This document shows positions 32,561 to 40,445 of a stretch of DNA of 64,000 bases, in pieces. The translations under genes were made by a program, and so were the position numbers. The stretch comes from a virus. Numbering within the stretch: the stretch's first letter is position 1; the number at the start of each line of letters is the position of its first letter. The stretch is taken from positions 57,926 to 121,925 of IMG/VR virus record IMGVR_UViG_3300042309_002885; one strand, given 5' to 3'. A model generated the notes under the pieces. It was given only the letters and a program-made list of their open reading frames with translations, had not been told where the DNA came from and did not search any database.

Positions 32561-33299
32561 AAAATTAGTATTAGCATTTTCTGGCGGTTGCGATTCATCT
32601 GTACTTCTCTTTATGGCGGCAGGTAGAGGATATGAAGAAATTCATACCGTAACCTTCGATTATGGTCAAAGACATCGTCGTGAAATGCAATGTGTACCGC
32701 TTCAAAAATGGAGTCTTGAAGAGAAATACCCTAATGTTAAATTTACAAATAAAGTATTAGATGTAAGCTATCTAAAGGATATCTCTCCTACGTCCTCGTT
32801 AACAAATCTAGAAATTGATAATCCAGATATAAGTAAAATCGCCGGTGATGCACAGCCTGTTTCATATGTTCCGTTTCGTAATCAAATGTTTATTACGATT
32901 TGCTGTGCTTACGCGGAAAGTCTCGGTGCAGACGCGGTTTGGTACGGTGCAGCGCAAGTAGACTCGTTAGCTGGCTACTGGGATGGCTCGCAAGAATTCG
33001 TTGATAGTATAAATCAGTTAGCAGCTCTTAACAGACAACATAGGATCCTCATTGAAGCTCCATTGCTCTCCTTGTCAAAAGCAGACATCATACGAGAAGG
33101 TGTAAAACTAGGCGTTCAGTTCGAGAACACATGGACATGTTATAGTAACCGCGAGGATGGTCTTGCTGATGCTACTACACCGTCGAGTAGTTTGCGAGTT
33201 CAGGGCTTTATTAGCGCTGGATATAAGGATCCCATCAAGTACCTTCAACAGGATAAGCTTGATGGGATATATAAAGAAAAGAATTGTAAAGAATTATAA
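32550..33299 (+). CDS. queC: 7-cyano-7-deazaguanine synthase QueC, zinc site lost
   Basis: A 249-residue protein. LVLAFSGGCDSSVLLFMA is the PP-loop ATP site. HTVTFDYGQRHRREM, YVPFRNQMFITICCAYAESLGAD and IEAPLLSLSKADIIREGVKLGV are QueC blocks. The family's zinc motif is normally TCY..(6-8)..CG.C..C.LR; here it reads TWTCYSNREDGLADATTP, then SSSLRVQGF. Only the first of four Cys is kept. It would convert CDG to preQ0 (or a variant product). It is linked to uvsX by an 11-base overlap. Confidence 0.88.
   Translation: MKRKKLVLAFSGGCDSSVLLFMAAGRGYEEIHTVTFDYGQRHRREMQCVPLQKWSLEEKYPNVKFTNKVLDVSYLKDISPTSSLTNLEIDNPDISKIAGDAQPVSYVPFRNQMFITICCAYAESLGADAVWYGAAQVDSLAGYWDGSQEFVDSINQLAALNRQHRILIEAPLLSLSKADIIREGVKLGVQFENTWTCYSNREDGLADATTPSSSLRVQGFISAGYKDPIKYLQQDKLDGIYKEKNCKEL
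33229..33268. terminator. Intragenic hairpin at the 3' end of queC
   Basis: An 11-bp perfect stem (ATCCCATCAAG / CTTGATGGGAT) around an 18-base partly paired loop, 31 bases before the queC stop. queC converges on the gene at 33294 with a 6-base overlap, so it may act as a terminator. No strong T run follows. Confidence 0.45.
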
Positions 33300-34781
33300 T
33301 CCGTATCTTCTAAGCTCTTCTAATTGAAAAGAAGTTTTAGGTTTATATTTGTCTTTGAAAGATAGATTTTGCTGAGGTTGTGATCTTCTAGCGCTATCAC
33401 TCTTTGTCTGCTCTGTAAGATATATAGCAGTGGTTATATTAACATTTTCTTGTATCTGTATAGTATCGGGTATTTTGTAGGTTTGACGCATTTCTTGTTC
33501 TGTTTTTCTAAATTCATCTCTCATACGCGTAACCCGGTCAGATTTACCTGATAATCTAGCTGCTGTTCCTTCATCTCTAAGAGCTTGTAACTCATTTTGT
33601 ACTCTTTCTCTATCCTCATCGTTTTTAATTCTAGCTAAAAACTCATCTGTACCACCTCTTGATGCAATATCTCCTGCAATCTCTTTACCGGCTTGATATG
33701 CTTTAGGAGCTAAATGACTGCCTCCTACTGCTGTACCGACTAGCGCTGCGGCTCCCGCTAAACCTCTACCCACACGTTTTGCTGACTCCATGTCAAATTT
33801 TTCTGTAGTTAAGGATTCATTACCTCTAACTATCTTTACAGGTCTAGGCTCATCTTGATATTTCTTAACAAAGCCAATAAGTCTTTGTAAATAAGGATCA
33901 TTCGTTGTTGATTCATCTTCTGCTTCTTCTGTAGGATACTCTTCATCTTCTATAGATGTTGATTTGAGATTACCAATCATATCTTTCTGATTCATGTCTG
34001 GTTCATGTATAACAACCCCCGCACCACCAAAAGACTTAAGATCGTCCGCTATTTGTCTTTCAATTTTCTCTACTCCTAATCTAGATATTATCTTACCTAG
34101 CTTGCTAGATACACCAAACACAACATCAATACTTCTACCTTCTACCTCAATGTCACCTTCATCTACAAATTTCGAGAGATATCTAACAATTTGTGTTATA
34201 TCGCTCAAATCACTATCTCTATCAGCAATTATTTCGAGCATGTATTCATTACTATAGGATGATTCTAAAGAACCGATAAGATCATCATACATATTTACAG
34301 TCTGACTCATAGACGACATTGCACTTGCTGTCTCTTTTTTACGCTCTAGTCTCGCTACCTTCTTAGCTGCTTTAAGTTCAGCATTAAGTTTATTAACCTC
34401 ATAGCGTTGTTGCGCTGCATCTGTTCTATTACCTGTAGTAAAGCTGACTTTATTCTCAAGTTGATCCTTAATATGAGCTTGAATTTCGTCGCGCTTGGAT
34501 TTTATCTTAGAAGCTATACCATTTGATTCAAAATATTCAACCATTCTACTAACGGAAGGGTCATTTTTAAACATTCTAACTACAGAATCATCTATAATAT
34601 CCAAATCAAACAATATACCAAGCATCGCTAAGCGACCTTCACGTGTGCCGGAAGAAGCACCTCTTGATTTAGCTAATGAACGAGCTTGATTTTGAAATCC
34701 AGGCATTATCCTGTCCATTGGCGAATCTTTAGCTTCATGTAAAGAGGATAGCCTTGATAGTAGCTTTGTAAAGGAACTCAT
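33294..34781 (-). CDS. Large putative head-targeted protein (LHE leader site)
   Basis: A 495-residue protein. The leader MSSFTKLLSRLSSLHEAKDS ends in an LHE/A site. It then has a long helical, charged body (KLNAELKAAKKVARLERKKE), an acidic patch (EDEEYPTEEAEDESTTND), a Gly/Ala helix with possible membrane character (GRGLAGAAALVGTAVGG, about residues 344-360) and a basic C-terminus. Extra IQE/N and LTE/Q sites occur late in the sequence. It looks like an internal virion or scaffold-associated protein. It sits alone on the - strand, opposite the replication genes, with a perfect late octamer. Confidence 0.6.
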   Translation of the reverse strand: MSSFTKLLSRLSSLHEAKDSPMDRIMPGFQNQARSLAKSRGASSGTREGRLAMLGILFDLDIIDDSVVRMFKNDPSVSRMVEYFESNGIASKIKSKRDEIQAHIKDQLENKVSFTTGNRTDAAQQRYEVNKLNAELKAAKKVARLERKKETASAMSSMSQTVNMYDDLIGSLESSYSNEYMLEIIADRDSDLSDITQIVRYLSKFVDEGDIEVEGRSIDVVFGVSSKLGKIISRLGVEKIERQIADDLKSFGGAGVVIHEPDMNQKDMIGNLKSTSIEDEEYPTEEAEDESTTNDPYLQRLIGFVKKYQDEPRPVKIVRGNESLTTEKFDMESAKRVGRGLAGAAALVGTAVGGSHLAPKAYQAGKEIAGDIASRGGTDEFLARIKNDEDRERVQNELQALRDEGTAARLSGKSDRVTRMRDEFRKTEQEMRQTYKIPDTIQIQENVNITTAIYLTEQTKSDSARRSQPQQNLSFKDKYKPKTSFQLEELRRYGL

Positions 34782-34787
34782 ATATTA

Positions 34788-34795
34788 TATTTATA
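34788..34795 (-). promoter_or_regulatory. T4-like late promoter (TATAAATA)
   Basis: A perfect octamer on the - strand, 6 bases before the ATG at 34781. It lies 5 bases from the start of the divergent helix-hairpin-helix gene. Confidence 0.65.
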
Positions 34796-34799
34796 CATT

Positions 34800-35123
34800 A
34801 TGCAATTAAATTGGAAAGATTTTAATGAAATGTCGTTTAATAATATTTGTAAATTGCCAGGAATCGGTAAAAAGGCTGCGGAACGTGTAATTGCTAACAG
34901 ACCCTTTAGATCAAACAATGATCTTTTTAAGATTAAAGGGTTAGGTACCAGAACTTTAAGGAATTTAGGTATAGAAAAGACAAAAAAAGAGCGAAAGTCG
35001 TGGTATCTCATGGAAGATGGTATAGAATACCCGTCTTACGCACTTGCAAAGAATATTTTGACTGGAAAAATTGATTTTTTCTGGAGAATTTCAAAAGATA
35101 AGCGAGAATATCTTGTAAGATAA
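34800..35123 (+). CDS. Helix-hairpin-helix DNA-binding protein (ComEA-like)
   Basis: A 107-residue protein. ICKLPGIGKKAAERVIANRPF and DLFKIKGLGTRTLRNLG are two consecutive helix-hairpin-helix motifs (LPGIG, IKGLG) that bind the DNA backbone. The C-terminal half (SWYLMEDGIEYPSYALAKN) is a separate small region. It probably binds DNA non-specifically, and is divergent from the late gene at 33294. The promoter is not obvious. No catalytic residues were seen. Confidence 0.75.
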   Translation: MQLNWKDFNEMSFNNICKLPGIGKKAAERVIANRPFRSNNDLFKIKGLGTRTLRNLGIEKTKKERKSWYLMEDGIEYPSYALAKNILTGKIDFFWRISKDKREYLVR

Positions 35124-35127
35124 CGTA

Positions 35128-35793
35128 ATGTGTGCAATTATTGGCTCTAAAAACACTTCAAAACTTGAAGTTATGTATACTGCTAACCTACCACGTGGTA
35201 CTTTTGCTACTGGAATTGTTAGTTTGTATGATCATAACAATCAACAAACTATTAAAAAGCAAGGTACAATCGATTTTGACCAGATTCAGCTAGATGAATC
35301 GTGTGATTATTACGTCGGACACGTACAAGCACCTACATCTGCTAAGAGAATATGGTCATATGACACGTCTCATCCGTTCGAATCACTATCTTGGTCGGTT
35401 TTACATAACGGAGTGCTTACAAATCACGAGGAAATACGCTCAAAACACGTAAATTGGGACGTTAATCCCGTTGATACTGCGGTAATTCCGAATTTATTAC
35501 AGCATTTCACAGAAAAATGCATAGAAGAGTGTCCTAGCCATGAAATTATTAAGAAAACACTTAGTTTATTGGAAGGTACATTTGCTTTATGTATTATCGA
35601 TACTGATTGTAATGATATTTACCTCGCAAGACAGGGATCCATTCTCCACTACAACGATAGTGGAGATTTTTCCACACTCGGCGGCGAGGGATTTAAAATA
35701 GTACCAGAAGGTGTCATATTAATGCTTAAAGATTATACAAACTGGGAAGTAGTAAATCATTTTGAAGTTAAGTCTCCATTTTTATTCTTATGA
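35128..35793 (+). CDS. Class II glutamine amidotransferase-like protein (Ntn hydrolase)
   Basis: A 221-residue protein starting MCAIIGS, which puts the Cys nucleophile at position 2 (position 1 after Met removal). GHVQAPTSA stands for the family's GH.R.AT.G with the Arg changed. VLHNGVLTNHEEI holds the oxyanion Asn-Gly. NPVDTAVIPNLL and LEGTFALCIID match later motifs. It may release ammonia from glutamine for a partner synthetase. It is about 1.8 kb downstream of queC; a combined Gat-QueC exists in other phages and archaea. It overlaps the next gene by 4 bases. Confidence 0.75.
   Translation: MCAIIGSKNTSKLEVMYTANLPRGTFATGIVSLYDHNNQQTIKKQGTIDFDQIQLDESCDYYVGHVQAPTSAKRIWSYDTSHPFESLSWSVLHNGVLTNHEEIRSKHVNWDVNPVDTAVIPNLLQHFTEKCIEECPSHEIIKKTLSLLEGTFALCIIDTDCNDIYLARQGSILHYNDSGDFSTLGGEGFKIVPEGVILMLKDYTNWEVVNHFEVKSPFLFL
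35643..35671 (+). terminator. Terminator-like hairpin inside the amidotransferase gene
   Basis: A 9-bp perfect stem (TCTCCACTA / TAGTGGAGA), a 6-base loop and a T5 run follow each other inside the coding region, about 120 bases before the stop. It could reduce read-through into the downstream glycosyltransferase-helicase genes. It could also be chance. Confidence 0.35.
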
Positions 35794-36446
35794 AAACATT
35801 TTATTTTTCTGCTACGAAGGGAAGTCGAAAAAATACCATACTAGCTAGCAATTATTCGACGCATAATGAGTTTATTTTCAAAGAGAATAACGCAGAGCCC
35901 CTACCCGTCGTTTATAACAAAGCAATAGACTTTGCGATTCAAGAAGATATGGATTTTTTAGTCTTATGCCATGACGATGTAATTATAGAGTCAGACTTAT
36001 CGCATAAAATTCCACCACTAATGCAGGAATTTGACATTATTGGTGTTGCAGGTGCAACAGAATGTAAGCTAAGTGAACCCGCTCTTTGGCATATAATGGG
36101 TGGAGGCTTTAATTCGGGTAAGCTACACGGCGCTGTAGCACACGGCGATAATAAAGCGAAGCATATGACTTGTTTTGGAAGTTACCCTGAACGTGTTTTG
36201 CTTCTTGACGGTGTATTCTTGTGCATGAGTAGAAATGTTTTTACGCAGGTGAGATTCGATGAATCTAATCCTGCAGGCTTTCACTTTTACGATCTTGATT
36301 ATAGTTTATCTTGCTATAAAGCAGGCTTTAAGCTAGGTGTTTCAGATATCTTAATTACACATGCATCTCCAGGTCTGCGAGAATTTACCCCAGAATTTTT
36401 AGAAGGTCAACAATGGTTTCTTGAAAAGTGGAAGGGAGCGCTATAA
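35790..36446 (+). CDS. Glycosyltransferase-like protein (GT2, Glyco_tranf_2_5 type)
   Basis: A 218-residue protein. AEPLPVVYNKAIDFAIQEDMDFLVLCHDDVII is the GT-A block with CHDDV as the DxD-like site. DIIGVAGATE, ALWHIMGGGF, LLLDGVFLCMS and RFDESNPAGFHFYDLDYSLSC fit the later motifs (DG.F......F.D.....FHFYD.D.). The start overlaps the amidotransferase stop by 4 bases, and gp41 follows. It is separate from the main glycan operon. Confidence 0.7.
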   Translation: MKTFYFSATKGSRKNTILASNYSTHNEFIFKENNAEPLPVVYNKAIDFAIQEDMDFLVLCHDDVIIESDLSHKIPPLMQEFDIIGVAGATECKLSEPALWHIMGGGFNSGKLHGAVAHGDNKAKHMTCFGSYPERVLLLDGVFLCMSRNVFTQVRFDESNPAGFHFYDLDYSLSCYKAGFKLGVSDILITHASPGLREFTPEFLEGQQWFLEKWKGAL

Positions 36447-36453
36447 TAAAAAG

Positions 36454-37770
36454 GTGAGTAAGCTAGATCTCGATTATTTTGAAAAGGTGCTATGTTATAG
36501 AGCTTTATTCGATACCACATATCTTTCAAGTATTGTTGATTATATAAAGCCATCGTATTTTAAAGATAAAGGTATCGCAGCGATCTTTGATATTATAACT
36601 AATTTTTACGAGCGTAGAAATAAACTACCTACGATAACAGAAGTAAAAACCTATCTTAATACAGAGGAATCCAAAAACTCTTTTATACAGCTTGTTAACT
36701 CGTTTAAAGATATAGATAAAAACATCGATAAAGATGAACTGTATGATAATACAGAAAGATTTTTAAAAGAAAAAGCCGTCTATATGACGATGCTTGATGT
36801 AGCAAGTGATATTGCAAGTGGTAATATTGACACATCCACGATTCTAGATAAAATAGAAAAAACATGTAATATAAATCTTGTAACTGATACAGGATTTGAC
36901 TTGTATAATGATATTGATTTATTAATTGATGATCTATGTAACGTTCAAAAATCTATTCCAAGTACGTGGCCGTGGCTAGATGAAGCTCTTAATGGTGGGT
37001 TTCATGAATCTGGACGCTCCTTATATGTTTTTGCAGGAGAGACGAATATAGGTAAGTCAATTTTTCTTGGAAATATTGCTTCTAACATAGCCAAACAGGG
37101 TAAAAATGTATTACTCGTAACGCTAGAAATGTCTGAACTTCTATACGCACGTCGTATTTGTACAAACGTTACCAAGATACCTTTAAATGATCTATCCATA
37201 CACTCTAAATCACTCAAGCAAGCAATTATTGAGCAGCAAAATAGTAACGCTGGTAGGATCTTTATTAAAGAATTTCCTCCCTCAACAATAACTCCCAATC
37301 AACTTAAAGCATTTGTTAAGAAGCTAACAGATACTGGTATTACTATACACGCTATCGTACTAGATTATCTAAATTTACTACATACAACAATCGGGTCAAA
37401 CTCATACGAGCGTATTAAGAACGTAACAGAGCAAGTACGAGCTATGTCCTATACATTTAATTGCCCTATCATATCTGCAACACAGTTAAACAGATCAGGA
37501 TTTAATACAGAAAATCCTGATCTTGCAACAATATCTGAGTCTGTTGGTCTTGCAGCTACCGCCGATGTAATTGTTTCGATATTTCAAAATGAAGAGGATC
37601 GAGATCTTGGGATTATACGATTAGGTATGATGAAAAATAGGTATGGTCCGAGAGGTCATACACAAGCAATGCGCATAGATTATACAACTCTTTCTATCTC
37701 GCAAGCAGAAAGCGAAGATCAAACTGCTGAAGATAGTGTATTTAGTACACTTCAAATGCTTGCAGGTTGA
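36454..37770 (+). CDS. 41: Replicative DNA helicase gp41 (DnaB-like)
   Basis: A GTG start at 36454 (VSKLDLDYF) is preferred; the in-frame TTG at 36421 is inside the upstream gene. The protein of about 438 residues has SLYVFAGETNIGKSIFLGNI (Walker A, about residue 195), VLLVTLEMSELLYARR, HAIVLDYLNLLH (Walker B) and CPIISATQLNRSG. These are the DnaB/gp41 hexameric helicase motifs. It unwinds the replication fork with primase gp61 and the loader. A 30-base gap with a promoter follows. Confidence 0.9.
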   Translation: MSKLDLDYFEKVLCYRALFDTTYLSSIVDYIKPSYFKDKGIAAIFDIITNFYERRNKLPTITEVKTYLNTEESKNSFIQLVNSFKDIDKNIDKDELYDNTERFLKEKAVYMTMLDVASDIASGNIDTSTILDKIEKTCNINLVTDTGFDLYNDIDLLIDDLCNVQKSIPSTWPWLDEALNGGFHESGRSLYVFAGETNIGKSIFLGNIASNIAKQGKNVLLVTLEMSELLYARRICTNVTKIPLNDLSIHSKSLKQAIIEQQNSNAGRIFIKEFPPSTITPNQLKAFVKKLTDTGITIHAIVLDYLNLLHTTIGSNSYERIKNVTEQVRAMSYTFNCPIISATQLNRSGFNTENPDLATISESVGLAATADVIVSIFQNEEDRDLGIIRLGMMKNRYGPRGHTQAMRIDYTTLSISQAESEDQTAEDSVFSTLQMLAG

Positions 37771-37794
37771 TTAAACTGTCACGTTATATAAATA
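37767..37794 (+). promoter_or_regulatory. Composite promoter region before the gene at 37801
   Basis: TATAAATA (37787-37794) is a perfect late octamer, 6 bases before the GTG at 37801. TTGATT (37767-37772) lies 16 bases upstream of a TAAATA box, so a sigma70-like promoter is also possible. Confidence 0.45.
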
Positions 37795-37800
37795 TGTAGC

Positions 37801-38241
37801 GTGAATCGTACTCTACCCGGCAACCTAACTATACACGAAAAAATTAAAATTTTTCAGACAAATAGTGCTAATCTTACACACGAAGACCTAAATGAGATAA
37901 AATTATATTTACTCGAATATAAAGATAACCTTCAACAGATTCAATTTTTTGAGGGGGAAATAAAAAATAATAAGATTGTAAGCTGCTTTAGTGAGTCATA
38001 CCACGAAGAGTTAATTGAGCACATGAAAAAAAAATTAAATGCTGCAATCGTGATAATAGTAGTGTTATCAAAACAAGAAATACTTCTCAACAAGAATAAT
38101 AAATTATGTACTATCGACTTCATAAAATTATCTAAATTTCTCCTTAATACTGAGCATATTGACACAGAGCGAGAAACAATTAAGGGCGCCATATCAAGTA
38201 ACTTTCTCAAACTCACAAAACAGCTATCACCATGTTTGTAA
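37801..38241 (+). CDS. Unknown protein between gp41 and gp32
   Basis: A 146-residue protein with a GTG start. It is mostly helical and charged (HEDLNEIKLYLLEYKDNLQQIQFFEGE), with a hydrophobic stretch, LNAAIVIIVVLS, at about residues 80-91. The end overlaps the next gene by 10 bases. No family recognised. Its place in the replication module (between helicase and ssDNA-binding protein) suggests a role there. Confidence 0.5.
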   Translation: MNRTLPGNLTIHEKIKIFQTNSANLTHEDLNEIKLYLLEYKDNLQQIQFFEGEIKNNKIVSCFSESYHEELIEHMKKKLNAAIVIIVVLSKQEILLNKNNKLCTIDFIKLSKFLLNTEHIDTERETIKGAISSNFLKLTKQLSPCL

Positions 38242-38528
38242 CAACATCAATAGTAAACCCGTCACAAAATATTATAGACCGCGAAAGCGAGCATATACTA
38301 TTATCATTTTGCACAACAAGCACACTACTATATGGTAAAAAACTATCATTACAAAACGTCTTTATATTAATACTTGAGAATCCTGTATTGTGTACTACGC
38401 TTAAACAGCTCCTTGGAGTAGACTCAACATTTGAGGTTGTAAAAATATTTCTAGATTACGATCCCACCATTACAAAGAGTAAATACATAACTAAATACAT
38501 CAACAGTAAAAAAAATGGTATTAACTAA
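38232..38528 (+). CDS. Unknown small protein between gp41 and gp32
   Basis: A 98-residue protein. It contains SIVNPSQNIIDRESEHILLSFC, KKLSLQNVFILILENPVLCTTLKQLLG and a Lys-rich end (KSKYITKYINSKKNG). It overlaps both neighbours (10 and 14 bases), which fits a coupled set. In T4, small gene 33 lies just before 59-32, but no sequence match to gp33 is visible. Function unknown. Confidence 0.45.
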   Translation: MFVTTSIVNPSQNIIDRESEHILLSFCTTSTLLYGKKLSLQNVFILILENPVLCTTLKQLLGVDSTFEVVKIFLDYDPTITKSKYITKYINSKKNGIN

Positions 38529-39180
38529 TTATGAGAAGCAAATATACAACGACTTTCTAGTTGCATCGCGTACCACTAAACATAAACCATTTAAAATACG
38601 GCAAGATTTTAGCAAGCTGCAGCCTAGCGTGTACTGCAATTTAAAAAAAATTAGTTCTTTTTTTCAAAGAAACGCGCAAATTAAACCAAAAGATTTTTTT
38701 TCTGCTCCTTACAAATACTACGGTGCAGAGGATTATTTTAGTCTCGAGTTTTTTAACACACCAAAAGCTATTCGGTGCTACTCTCTTTATTTAGAGCAGC
38801 GAGAGAGAGATGATCCCGACAATCAAGATAATATAGCAAGAAGTAAAGAGTGTTGTAAGTTTATATACAATTTTTGCATACAACATAACCTAACACTCAC
38901 GCAATATAAAACATATAACAACGGTACTACACCTGTAATATTGCAGCACTTGAGAGATCATAGCATAAACTTTTATACTATTCACGGCCTTGATTGTGAG
39001 CGGGTACTGCGTACCGTGGAAAGCAATCTTTTAGATTTTTTTATCAAGGACTTTTATAAAATACTTGACGAAACACGGTTAAATTTCCAGAAATCAACGC
39101 AACTAAAAGTTATAATTAGAAAAGCACTTAACATTGTTGAGGTTGAGCTCTTGAAAAAACAAACACATCTTATACAATAA
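38515..39180 (+). CDS. Possible helicase loader (gp59-like position), unknown
   Basis: A 221-residue, helical, basic protein located directly before gp32, as gene 59 is in T4. It contains KKISSFFQRNAQIKPKDFFSAP, YKTYNNGTTPVILQHLRDHSINFYTIHGLD and a long C-terminal helix (QLKVIIRKALNIVEVELLKK). The size matches T4 gp59 (217 aa), and a NP.I...L....ISF.T...LD-like stretch is loosely shared. This is suggestive only. It overlaps the upstream gene by 14 bases. Confidence 0.4.
   Translation: MVLTNYEKQIYNDFLVASRTTKHKPFKIRQDFSKLQPSVYCNLKKISSFFQRNAQIKPKDFFSAPYKYYGAEDYFSLEFFNTPKAIRCYSLYLEQRERDDPDNQDNIARSKECCKFIYNFCIQHNLTLTQYKTYNNGTTPVILQHLRDHSINFYTIHGLDCERVLRTVESNLLDFFIKDFYKILDETRLNFQKSTQLKVIIRKALNIVEVELLKKQTHLIQ
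39151..39178 (+). promoter_or_regulatory. Sigma70-like promoter for gene 32
   Basis: TTGAAA (39151-39156), 16-base spacer, TACAAT (39173-39178) inside the end of the upstream gene. The predicted start is near 39185, leaving a leader of about 17 AT-rich bases before the gp32 ATG. Unlike most early genes here, this one keeps a short leader. Confidence 0.5.
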
Positions 39181-39201
39181 TAATATAACAAAAATAAAAT
39201 T

Positions 39202-40041
39202 ATGAGTACATTCAACAATACAATGTTTCAATCGATTAAAGACGCACTCTCAAAGGGCGATAATGAAAATAGCAACACTACATATACAGAGATACTTAAA
39301 ACAACCCCGGGTAATACTTATACGGTAAGACTTCTCCCATATTCTAAGGACCCTAAAAATACCTTCTTCCATTATTATAATCACGGGTGGGTTTCATTTG
39401 CTTCAGGTCAATACGTACAAGCTCTCTCCCCCATTACGTTTGGTGAAAGAGATCCAATTGCCGAAGAGAGGTTTCGTATTCTCAGGACCGGTACAGAGGA
39501 TGAAAAGGAAAAGGTTGCTGCTATTAAAAGACTTGAAAAGTATCTTGTAAATGTCTATGTAATCGATGATCCTTCAAATCCTGACAACAACGGTAAAGTA
39601 AAAATGTTACGTTACGGTAAACAGCTTCATAAAATTATTATGGAAGCCATTGAGGGAGAAGACGCTGAAGAATTTGGTCCGCGTATTTTTGATCTCGGTC
39701 AAAATGGCGTTAGCTTTAAAATTAAGTGTGAAAATCAGGGCGATTATCCTACCTATGTTTCTTCTAGATTTACCACTTCAGGTAGGATCAACATTAGTGA
39801 GGCTGAACAGCAAAAGATTTATGATAGTGCTTTCGACCTAACAAAGGTATTTACACTAAAATCATACGATGATTTGAAGCAGATGCTCGATGAACACTTT
39901 TATGTTAAAACTGAAACAACATCAGCACCTGTTAAATATAGTGATGATGCTCCAATTCCAACTTTTACAAAAAAAGAGGAGCCAAAGTATGTAGAAAGTA
40001 CGATTGATAGTGATATTGACGAACTTCTCAAGGACCTATAA
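39202..40041 (+). CDS. 32: Single-stranded DNA-binding protein gp32
   Basis: A 279-residue protein. TYTEILKTTPGNTYTVRLLPYSKDPKNTFFHYYNHGWVSF is the gp32 core OB-fold block. KRLEKYLVNVYVIDDPSNPDNNGKVKMLRYGKQLHKII follows. The C-terminus is acidic (DSDIDELLKDL), as needed for contact with replication partners. The Cys residues of the T4 zinc site are not evident. It coats ssDNA and binds UvsX, the polymerase and the loader. Its stop is 2 bases before the next gene. Confidence 0.92.
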   Translation: MSTFNNTMFQSIKDALSKGDNENSNTTYTEILKTTPGNTYTVRLLPYSKDPKNTFFHYYNHGWVSFASGQYVQALSPITFGERDPIAEERFRILRTGTEDEKEKVAAIKRLEKYLVNVYVIDDPSNPDNNGKVKMLRYGKQLHKIIMEAIEGEDAEEFGPRIFDLGQNGVSFKIKCENQGDYPTYVSSRFTTSGRINISEAEQQKIYDSAFDLTKVFTLKSYDDLKQMLDEHFYVKTETTSAPVKYSDDAPIPTFTKKEEPKYVESTIDSDIDELLKDL

Positions 40042-40043
40042 GT

Positions 40044-40445
40044 ATGACAGAAGAAGAAAAAAAAGCGATGATACAGTTTTTTGGTACTGTGCACGCACAA
40101 GCAAAGCAAACAGATCAAATGGTGGTTGGTTATACCAACCACCTAAGACCTATAAGCAAAGATATTCAAGGGCAACTCGAACAAGTCCTACACGCACCAG
40201 TGGACAATAGAGTGCAGTATGTTGAACCTACCTTTAATCAAGTAGTAACACCACCCCCGGTTAATGTTGATATTAACCATAGCGTATCTACTATAGACAA
40301 TATACAGCAAATTTCTTCAAGCAGCGCAAGCGAGACGATAAGCGATATACTTAAAGATATAAATAACAACTTGAGCAAAATTGCCTCAACACTTAATACT
40401 TATTGTAATGCACCTAAAAAAAGTAAAAATACTAAACAGGCCTAA
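40044..40445 (+). CDS. Unknown protein downstream of gp32
   Basis: A 133-residue protein. The N-terminus is helical (EEEKKAMIQFFGTVHAQAKQTDQM). The middle is a Pro/Val/Asn-rich linker (VVTPPPVNVDINHSVSTID). The C-terminal helix (SDILKDINNNLSKIASTL) is followed by a basic tail (PKKSKNTKQA). It is 2 bases after gp32 and likely co-transcribed. A strong hairpin occurs about 80 bases after its start. Its 3' end overlaps the gp45 start by 38 bases. Function unknown. Confidence 0.5.
   Translation: MTEEEKKAMIQFFGTVHAQAKQTDQMVVGYTNHLRPISKDIQGQLEQVLHAPVDNRVQYVEPTFNQVVTPPPVNVDINHSVSTIDNIQQISSSSASETISDILKDINNNLSKIASTLNTYCNAPKKSKNTKQA
40121..40143 (+). other. Strong GC-rich hairpin downstream of gp32
   Basis: A perfect 10-bp stem, GGTGGTTGGT / ACCAACCACC, with a TAT loop, lies 80 bases after the gp32 stop, inside the next gene. 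There is no T run, so it is not a standard terminator. It may block 3' exonucleases or slow translation of the next gene. Confidence 0.4.

Noticed and set aside
38232-38528. Assignment of the gene before the gp59-position gene as late co-activator gp33
   Set aside because: The position fits T4 order, but no gp33-like clamp-binding tail or sequence match is visible.
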